In this document: positions 25,711 through 34,692 of the stretch, piece by piece
How the letters are laid out: every line of letters starts with the position of its first letter
How positions within the stretch are numbered: position 1 is the first letter of the stretch
NCBI RefSeq assembly: GCF_036884655.1
Contig: NC_088339.1
Coordinates: forward strand, 26,741,501-26,805,500
Direction of reading: 5' to 3'
Source of the DNA: Musa acuminata AAA Group
Taxonomy: Eukaryota; Streptophyta; Magnoliopsida; Zingiberales; Musaceae
Length of the DNA: 64,000 nt
Position numbers and translations under genes: made by a program
Notes under the pieces: generated by a model
The model's database searches: none
Seen by the model: only the letters and a program-made list of their open reading frames with translations
Told to the model about the DNA's origin: nothing

Positions 25711-27312
25711 ATGGCCGGTGGAGGATTAGCACCGACGCCTGATGGTGAGGCGAAGCACTACAATGGGCATGTGACGGTCTTCGTGATCGTCACTTGCGTG
25801 ATAGCAGCCTCTGGTGGTCTCATCTTCGGATACGACATCGGCGTTTCTGGTGATTGATCGACGCCCAAATGCCTATTTGACTATTAACTGAGAAATGGCT
25901 AATGTGTTGTGTTGTGTCGTGGAGGGGGTGTGACTTCCATGGATGAGTTCCTCCAGAAGTTCTTCCCATCGGTGTTGAGGGACGAGAAGAACGCCGCTGG
26001 CACGAATCAGTGGTGCCAATTCGACAGCGCTCTGCTGACGGCCTTTACGTCATCCCTCTACATCGCCGGGCTCATCTCCACGTATTTCGCGTCCACGGTG
26101 ACCCGGGCCTTCGGCCGGAAGACCTCCATGCTGTTTGGAGGAGCAGCCTTCCTCGTTGGCTCCGCAATCAACGGCATCTCCATGAACGTAGCCATGCTAA
26201 TCATTGGCCGCCTCCTGCTCGGCGTTGGCGTGGGGTTCGCCAACCAGGCCGTCCCGCTCTACCTGTCCGAGATGGCCCCGGCGCAGCTCCGAGGAGCGCT
26301 GAATATGGGATTCCAGATGGCCACCACCATCGGCATCCTCGTAGCCAGCCTCGTGAACTATGGCACGGCTAAGCTCAAGGGCGGATACGGGTGGCGCATC
26401 TCGGTGGCCCTCGCTGCGGTGCCAGCCCTCGTCATGACCGTTGGCGCCATCGTCCTCCCTGACACCCCGAACTCCCTCGTCGAGCGCGGCCTGCGCGCCG
26501 AGGCCAAGGCCACGCTCCAGAAGATCCGGGGCACCGAGGACGTCGACGTGGAGCTGCACGACATGATCGAGGCGAGCGAGGCTTCGAAGCAGGTGCGCCA
26601 CCCCTGGCAGAGCATCCTCCGTCGGGAGCACCGCCCCCACCTCATCATGGCCATCGCCATCCCGGCGTTCCAGCAGCTCACCGGCATCAACGTAATCATG
26701 TTCTACGCGCCGGTGCTCTTCAAGACCATCGGCTTCGGGAACAGCGCGTCTCTCATGTCCGCTGTCATCTCCGGCCTCGTCAACGTCCTCGCTACCACCG
26801 TATCCATCGGGACCGTCGACAAGTTCGGCCGCAGGATCCTCTTCTTCGAGGGCGGAGTGCAGATGCTGGTGAGCCAGGTGGCTGTCGGGGCCATCCTGGG
26901 GACATTCTTCGGTTCGGCCGGAACAGGGAAGCTCTCGCCTGCTATGGCCAACCTGGTGCTGGCACTCATCTGCATCTATGTCGCGGCGTTCGCGTGGTCA
27001 TGGGGGCCGCTTGGATGGCTAGTGCCCAGCGAGATCTTCCCAATGGACATCCGGTCGGCGGGGCAGGCGATCGTGGTCGGCGTCAACTTCTTCTTCACCT
27101 TCATCATCGCTCAGCTCTTCCTCATGGCGCTCTGCCACCTCAAGGCCGGGCTGTTCTATCTGTTCGCGGCCTTCGTGCTGGTGATGACGTTGTTCGTCAT
27201 CTTCCTGGTGCCAGAAACCAAGGGCGTGCCCATCGAAGAGATGGCTTTAGTGTGGAAGAAGCACTGGTTTTGGAAGAAGTACATGCCGGAGGACCATGTC
27301 AGAACAGCTTGA
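25711..27312 (+). CDS. Sugar transport protein (STP/MST), hexose/H+ symporter
   Basis: Major-facilitator monosaccharide transporter of the plasma membrane, 508 aa. Two exons: 25711-25849 and 25925-27312, with a GT-AG intron of only 75 bp splitting the Gly codon of GYDIGVSGG. Residues known to matter in the STP10 structure fall at the same numbers: proton-site D42 (GYD), C77 and C450 for the lid disulfide (C449 in STP10), R142 (IIGRLLLG) and Q177 (GFQMATT). Sugar-porter signatures are also present: [28 protein letters not shown] and [11 protein letters not shown]. Twelve membrane spans are expected from the family. Length is normal (about 510-520). Start: ATG at 25711, giving the usual short cytosolic N-terminus. 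Exact substrate range cannot be told from sequence. Confidence 0.95.
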
Positions 27313-28136
27313 ACCAAACTGCCAACTCTTTCGAGATGTCTCTTTTTCCTTGTACACAACACACAGGAGGGAAGGTATCCTCGCTATTGGCAGCGCCAAG
27401 AACACCAGAAAAGTCATCAGAGGATATCCAAGCCAATTGTTTAGGCTCGTATATCCTCAAATTTCCCTTATTGTTTATACTCACAATTTACAAGTAAAAC
27501 ACCATTCTTGCATCCCAACATGTTTTTCGATCTTCTACTTTTCCAAGAAAAGAGAGAACTACAATTAATCAACTAAGAGTATGCAATGTTTCCATAAAAA
27601 TTTACTTCTTAGCTCTCTCCGTGCACTATAAGTTTTAGATAGAATGGGATCAAGCGATGAACTATTAATGTGCTCCAAATCATCCTCTGTTTTCTCAATT
27701 TAAGGAGTCTCTCTCCTGTTCTGATCAGGTGATCATGATCGATTATAACGTGGACGAACGAGGATCAAAATCAACATTTCCCAATGTCTTTATCGACCAA
27801 TAAAATTATAACGTGGCACAATAGAAGAATAGATCTCTATCGTTCACAAGCCATCCCTCGAACGTATGTAACAGCACCCTTTGTCGTTTAAGTCCATGGT
27901 GAGCGAATTCTTCTATTAGCCCGGACGTCATCACAGGCAAAGCTCGTCAGCTTTAGCCCTTTTTATATATAGACTTTGATGAAGGAACAACTTGACGCTT
28001 TTCAAAATGTACCAATTCCGTATTTCGCCATTATTCTTTAGCCATGTTGGTGAAACTTATCAAACAAGAAACTCAGGTCTACAACTGAAACTATATCTTT
28101 GCCCTCTCTCCAGCTCCGCGTTCTACCCATACAACT
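27313..28136. other. Spacer between STP and the small membrane protein gene
   Basis: STP 3' UTR followed by AT-rich spacer; a TATATATA-like stretch near 27965 lies about 170 bp before the next ATG and could be its core promoter. No other feature seen. Confidence 0.4.
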
Positions 28137-29555
28137 ATGTCCATCGACAAGAACAGCTCCCTCAGGCTCCGAAAGGGGAAGAAGAGATCGTATTTCTGCT
28201 TCGCCTGCTTCTTGGGTTCTCCGGAGCAGTCGAAGCCAGAGCGGCCGGTCTCCAAGCGCAAGCTCTCATGGCGGTTCTCCTGGTTCCGAAGGAAGCATAA
28301 GAAGAGGAAGGCGGTTCCCTCCAATGCGACGCCAACAGCTCAAGGGAGGTCATTACCTGATAAGGTAAGAGAGACGGAAGCTTTCGTTTGCGTCCTGTTT
28401 CGTTAGCTTTGGTTCATGGATCATATCTCTGATTACATCCCTGACACGATCGCACCCCCTCTACAACTTTTCCGTGAATCCGAGACGTTCGCGACTCAAA
28501 CGAAATGTTTTGTGATGCACTTTAATGTTACAGTCTCAAGGGATTTGTCACAATCCTCAAGTCCTAATGTTGTTTCCTCGAATCATGTTTAGCTCCAATC
28601 AGAAGGCAGGGAGGTGAGTGGCTATATCTTAAACAAGTAGGAAAAGAATGGGTATAATAAAAAGGTAAAGTCACACCCAATCACGACGAGCTTAAGTCTA
28701 TGTCCATCCTTCCCGTGTGCGAATCTTAAGGCAAACTTCTTAATTAGATATTCTTGTCGGAAAAAAAAGGGATGACGTGGTCACCTCTACGGATAAATTT
28801 CGCACCATCATCTTCCTAGAAGACGAGGTTTCTTGTTTTCCGTAGGTGGCCTGCGTCACCTAAGGGCGCGCGGAGTTAGCTGTCGTCCCCCAGACATGCT
28901 CGGGTGTCTTTATCATGTGGATCCATTTGAGCCGTGAGTTGTAATTTATAGGATCTTGTGGGGTCCGTCTTACGTGTTTCAGAACCATATCCATGTTTAT
29001 CAAACTGATGCATAAAATCTACGGTGATGCTTTATAATGCCATGATCAATAATCACAGGTGCACATACATTTACAAGGAACAGCACATAGGACTTGTTTC
29101 ACCACAAAAATAACCATACTGCAGGATCTAATGAGACTGGTTCATGAAAATTGTGAGTCCAGGGTTGTAACAATGGTAGCGAAATCGATATAGAGAACCA
29201 GCAACAAGAAGTAGTCCCAGAGGACCAGGTCCGGCCAGGCAACAGTGTCACGCAGATCTCAACTGAGATCGATGCTCGCCGAGATCCACTTCCACCAAAT
29301 CCGCACCAGACTCCAGTTCAAAGTGAGGCGAGGAGTAGCGGACCAAGATCATCCCTGTCCGTCCCTTCCTCCTCTTCCCGTAATCAGGTCCGGTCCGACA
29401 GGCTCATGCCTTCTGTTGGAACATGGGTGGTGGCGGCGACACTGGCAGTGACGGTGTTCTCCGGTCGTGCAACTGCTATCATTTGCTTGTGCTCTTGCTT
29501 ATACTTTCTGCCGCGCTATGGTGGCCAGCCCTGGTGGAAGACTTGGTACTGCTAG
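28137..29555 (+). CDS. Small plant-specific protein with C-terminal membrane segment (At5g23160-like), two exons
   Basis: Proposed 206-aa protein: exon 1 28137-28364 (76 aa, ends LPDK at AAG|GTAAGA) and exon 2 29163-29555 (130 aa, TAG at 29553). They join in phase 0 at an acceptor TCCAG|GGT. The N-terminus is strongly basic with a CFACF cluster (residues 21-25) and KRKLSWRFSWFRRKHKKRK (40-58). The middle is polar, Ser/Pro-rich. The end is hydrophobic, VGTWVVAATLAVTVF and IICLCSCLYFLPRY, a single membrane span. Basic SYFCF head plus this tail ending in YFLPR recalls an uncharacterised plant family (from memory). Function unknown. The acceptor lacks a strong pyrimidine tract, so the join is the weak point. 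Confidence 0.5.
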
Positions 29556-29620
29556 AGAAGAATGGGCAGTACCATGCGTCGATCCACCAGAGCAAGGCAT
29601 GATAGATTTTGTATTCTTTT

Positions 29621-29622
<2 letters not shown>

Positions 29623-29655
<33 letters not shown>
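29623..29655. repeat. (GA)n microsatellite
   Basis: An uninterrupted GA run of 33 bp, about 70 bp after the stop of the small membrane protein gene. The phrase AGCAAGGCATG occurs on both sides of the run (29590 and 29654), suggesting slippage or a small duplication. Confidence 0.85.
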
Positions 29656-29656
<1 letters not shown>

Positions 29657-30000
29657 AAGGCATGGAAGCATACCATTTTTATACAGTACAGTAAAAGTGC
29701 TTAAAGCAGAAACGGTCCAACAGGGAATAAGAGTTGCAACTCAGATGAGGAGCTAATTTTATATGAATGCAAATTAAAAGATTCGTACAACAATTGATGT
29801 TCCTTCCCTCTTTAATCAAACAACTGCATTTATACAAACGAATCCTTCTACACAGGCTCTGCAGAAACAGTGGTCAGTTGCCCTAAAAGAATGCAGCCAG
29901 TTTTTGTCTTGCACAATTGAAGGCCTCGTGTGCAGTACCCATCAGAATCTCCATAAATTGTGTACACCAAGACGTAGAGCTAAACATGAGCCATGGATGG

Positions 30001-32358
30001 CTAATCCCGAGCAGCTTTGTTTCTCCTCACAGTCATGGACTTCGGCAAGCCATCAAATATCGGCCTAGCAAGGACGTCTGATTTCAAACTCCACTTGCTC
30101 ATGGGCCACATGGAAGAGATGTTATCGAAGTCCTGCGATTGCAAACACGAGGTGCTGGATGACTTCCTCACAGAAGCAAGAGCTTCGTTCTTGACATAGT
30201 CCCCATTGGGTAGAGCACTCAACCGACCCACATCCGTATCGATCCTGTACCCTGATTTCGGTCTTGGTGCTATACCCTTTCCTGTCCTCCCTGAGAATCC
30301 ACCATTGCTGTCCTCCAGAAACAATTCTGGGGTATCAGTTTTTTGACGTCTCCTGATAGATCTCTCGATGTCACTGTTTTCCCCAGCTTCAAATACTGCT
30401 TTTTCGTCGGCAATATAACCGTTCTCTAGTGAGAATCCATTCATCAGACTCCTAGACTTCCTGTGCCTGCTTGGAGGTGGATCAGAAGTCGGTGACTTTT
30501 TATATAGTAGTTCATCGTCGAAGCAGCATTTTCCTGTTCCATAGAGTGACATATCCTCGCCTCCAAGAACCGGCCTTCTTTTAGTGTGGCCGAGACCATA
30601 GTATCCCTGTAACCTGCTCATGGCAGGAGAAACTTTACGCGGACGAGGTCTCATGTTGATTGACTCGATCAATTCTAAAACGTCATTACAAGGTCGATGG
30701 GGCGGACTCTGATCTCTGCAACAAATACAACCATGATAAGAGAACTGGTAATCTCGATGGAATGAGTGTAGAACAAACATGATTGAGCACAAAAGCTGCA
30801 GCTAGTTGTTCAACTTCAATCTATAATGAATTGACTGTTGCTAGACACAGTCTTGCCACATTCATAATACACACTTTTACCAAAAAGAGGAAGACTCAGC
30901 ACACAATCTTGAATCCAAAACTTAGCATACACCATGACAGTACATGGCATTCTTAAACATTGTTAAAGAAAGGTTAGAGCAATGTAGTATTTATCACAAT
31001 TAGAAGAAACCCAGCAACAACACCTGATCGTTCTACTAAAGAACATTCATCCAAATGATTGTTAAAGATAGGCTAGTGGTCAATTACAGAAAGAGCACGA
31101 GCGATGATATTTGTATAAAAATCAAATCAAAATCATGAAATTTAAGATGTCCCCAGATTTTGGGCAACACTTATCCCTCAGAAAGATCTATATCTAGAAC
31201 TTGGTAAGATTCTAGGATAGGTTGGAATGTTTAGATGAAAGTTACAATCGGATGCAAGCCTTCCACTGCTAATGGAAGACTTCCAAAATGATGATAATGT
31301 AAGATGATCAGTGTAGAAATAACCAAGTATTTTTCCAGTTATTATCATTCAATTTAATCAAAACAATTTGGACAACGATGACAGAGAAAGTAACAAGCAA
31401 AAAACACTATCTGTTTTTGATATTACAGGACAATAAAAAATAGGTCATTCAACAATTACAAAAAAATGAAAAATGCAAAGCAATCTGTGATTGAAAGTCT
31501 CAGTTCACGAGGATCAGCAATATCTTAATGCCATATTAGGGAAGAAAAGGACCTCGTAGCCACTAAGAAGAAATATGGTTTGAAGGCAAAGGCAAAAGGA
31601 AATACCCATTCTCAATAGAACCATCAGATAGACAAGGCGACGGTGGATGCCTTCCTGGCAGAGGAATCTGCAATGACTTGTGAGCAAACATCTGAAGGTC
31701 CGTTACTAATCCATTTAATCGTTTGATGTCTGCAACCTAATTAATGAAGAACAGAAATTATCACATATCAGATAAGAGAAAAAAAAAGAGGCAGATATAT
31801 GTCTTTTTAAATTGTATATGGTTTAACCAATATTGTTACGTCTCACAACAAAATTATTAAATAGACAGAACTTAGCAAACTTTTTTTCTTAGTTTTCCTT
31901 AGCTAACTATTCATCCATCGACCTCATACCACAAATGGCACATAGATAGAACTGATACAAAAGAAATTATGGTGCTTAAATTAAATCTATTCGAAAGCAA
32001 AATCCAAAATTTAGTCAAAAAATGAAGGAAAATATATCAAGATATTCAAAATTTTTTTAACATATTATTGCTTTATGAGGTTAAAATTTGATCACTACAA
32101 ATATAAGCATTCAAACAGAACTCTAATTACCTCGACGCCATACTTAATCGCAACACCAGCAAGAGTATCCATCCTAGAGACGCGATGCTGGATATGATTA
32201 GATTCAAGAGAGAAACCAGGCGGCGACGACGGAGACAAAGATGAGGACACGGGGATCGTCGCGATACCATCGATCTCTCTCGGACGGACGACGTCGCCAT
32301 CCAAGGAATCATTAGAAAAGAGTTGAGAATTCCTCCTGCTTCCCTCCGCCAGCATCAT
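30001..32358 (-). CDS. LysM-domain protein, cytosolic type
   Basis: 357-aa protein in three exons: 32358-32131, 31736-31606 and 30715-30001, joined GT-AG in phases 0 and 2. A single LysM domain spans about residues 57-105 (HRVSRMDTLAGVAIKYGVE, then VADIKRLNGLVTDLQMFAHK and LQIPLPG). The rest is polar and Ser/Arg-rich without a known domain (DFDNISSMWPMSKW near the C-terminus). There is no signal peptide or membrane segment, unlike LysM receptor kinases, so a role in extracellular chitin sensing is unlikely. It matches a conserved, poorly studied plant family of intracellular LysM proteins (e.g. the At5g08200 type, from memory). Start: first of two adjacent ATGs. Function unknown. Confidence 0.9.
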
Positions 32359-34370
32359 CTTCGACGGCGCAAATGCACTTCCCCTCGGCCAAAAATCCCA
32401 ATCCTTTCCAGCAAAATGTAGACTTCCTCACATATAGAGATCTAATTTTATCGACTTCCCAGGCCGATGTACGATTCAAACAGCTAAACCTCCAAGAAAT
32501 GGGGAATTCTACACGACGGGATCCAGAGTTGAGGGAACTTCGCGAAGCAAGAGAAAGCCACACCTACACCGGTAGATCCTATGAGGATTCGATTAACCTC
32601 GCATGGAATTCGTGGAATCGAAAGCCGTTGGGATCGCAATCGGGCATGGAAGTCAAAAAATCCGGCCACAAATAGGCAGACGGAAGCGAGGACGCGAGAA
32701 ACGAGTTACAGCACGCGTACGTTGCATTCTACGCGGTTTCTAAGCGGGCGAGCACCAAATTTAACCTTTCGAATCTTTGGCTCCGGTTGTTTAATAAGAA
32801 TAATAATAATAACAACAAGGATGATAGAGGAGAGTAAAGTAATGAGAACATCATCTATTACGGAAATGTATTGATGAGAGACTGATGCATGTACAATATG
32901 GAAATGTATTGATGAGAGAATGATGCATGTATAAAGATGACTATGAGTTCAATTTTTATTATATATCCGAATCCAAATGTGCAGTTGTTGAATTTAGGGG
33001 TCTTTCGAACAAGTTTGAAGAAAAACAATATGAATTTATATATCTAAATATTTAGACGGATTTGGATCTCGGTATAACTAAATTTATAGGTACCTGTGAG
33101 ACTAACAATATTAATCTAGTCTACAGCAAGTGCAATGGCAAATATTGTAGACATCTTAAACATCAAGATTGGACAACTTTATGCATATCTCAATTTGGAC
33201 ATTCATGTTTTAACATTTTTTTTTCTTTTTTTTTTGCGACAACTGATAAAAAAATAAGGGCAATTTTAAGAAAACCTTTATTTTTAGTTTTCTCTTTTTT
33301 TATTTATTTTCATAGTATCCTTATGTCTTAAAAGATAAAATTACTTTTAACTTTGCCTATGTTGCTCATCACCCTCACCTCATATTTCCTTTTATTTTAA
33401 TTTTTTTTCTCTTATCACAATTAATATCCTATCGCCCTCGCCTCTCCTCCCTTTTTCCTTTACCATTATCACCCCTAAGGACATATTACTCTGGGAGTCA
33501 TATAAAATATTATTTATAGTATCTTTAATTTTGAATATTTTTGAGAAAATCAAATTCATACATATATTTAAAAAAGACTATATGATAAATTCACTAACAA
33601 AATTTATTAGGCTAAATAGGATGGATATATTTTTTAAATTTCGTTTAATGAACTACCAATATTTATTTTGATTGCCTCATACTTTTCTTATTAAAAAAAT
33701 AAAATTATATTCCTTCAAAAAAAACGATTACAATCATTACTTCCGACATAAGATAGTCCTCCATTCTAAAGTCATTCATCTTATGCATAATTCATTAATT
33801 AATTTATAGGTGAATTTCTTACTAAATACATGTATCATTTTAAACTAATCAAACAAAATAAAAACATCCAAAATATTTCCGAAAACACTCTCCCATCTCA
33901 CCTTTTAGTCACCTCTCTTTTCATTTCTGTTCTCACCTTACCGTGCTATTTTGTTTCTTGCACAATCAACGACTGTAATTGAGAGAGCCGATCCTGTGGG
34001 AGGAGATAGCGATGGCGATCGTGAAGGCTGATGGGGCTCCAGCAAATTGGATGTACCTTGAACTTTTATTTATTTTTTTTTCTAATAATTGATATGAAAA
34101 AATTATAAATTTAAGGATGATGTGTAACTAAGGACATATCAATCATTTAGATGATGGACAAACCAAGACTAATCCATCTTGTTTCAACAGGTTCACATGC
34201 ATCATTATATATCCAAACATAACATCGAGTTCACACACACATATGTCCTACCTATTGCTGTCGCTATCGTAGGCTGACTTGATCTGTACCCACGCAGTCA
34301 ACAAGTAGGTCTTATTCAAAGACAAAGCACCACTAAGTCCAAGATGTGGCATGTTAATTCACACTTGTTT
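32359..34370. other. AT-rich spacer between LysM and RLP1 genes
   Basis: 32.36-32.76 kb is the divergent upstream region of the LysM gene. 33.0-34.3 kb is very AT-rich with poly-T runs. No coding region is supported. Confidence 0.5.
32863..32936. repeat. Two-copy 37-bp direct repeat
   Basis: The block beginning GGAAATGTATTGATGAGAGA occurs twice in tandem with one or two mismatches, each followed by a TGATGCATGTA stretch. Recent slippage-type duplication. Confidence 0.75.
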
Positions 34371-34579
34371 GGTCAAAATTGAAGTTGTCCGATGATGACT
34401 ATCCACAATTGACCCGCTCAAGTCTTCTTACAATATACGCTTGTTTGCTCGGAAAACGCTGCAATATGAAGGGCGGCAGTGTCGGCGAAAGAATACCCAC
34501 CAAAAATGACCCCACCCACTCGAAAATGTGCGGCCAAAGTCATGGGTCAAGTCATCAAACGCCAGTCGCCAAATTGACC
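34371..34579. promoter_or_regulatory. W-box cluster upstream of RLP1
   Basis: Four TTGACC cores in either orientation lie 114-322 bp before the RLP1 ATG: 34371-34376 (reverse), 34409-34414, 34545-34550 (reverse) and 34574-34579. WRKY factors bind TTGAC(C/T) (established). A TATAAG at 34624-34629, 64 bp before the ATG, may be the TATA element. Confidence 0.5.
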
Positions 34580-34692
34580 GTCGAACTTGCACCACCAATT
34601 CACGCGCCATCTCTTGTGAGCTTTATAAGACGCTGGAGATCTGTCTTCTGCCTTGCGGGTGATAATACCCAATTCCTTGTCGTTGGGTTGAT

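Noticed and set aside
25260..25742. 160-aa frame upstream of and overlapping the STP start
   Set aside because: No recognisable motif, different frame from STP, and it runs over the STP ATG; most likely promoter and leader sequence.
26197..26640. 147-aa minus-strand frame within the STP gene
   Set aside because: Compositional shadow of the GC-rich transporter coding sequence.
28534..28617. Possible middle exon of the small membrane protein gene
   Set aside because: It has an acceptor and a GTGAGT donor, but joining it to exon 2 shifts the frame into an early stop. The direct exon 1-exon 2 join keeps the frame.
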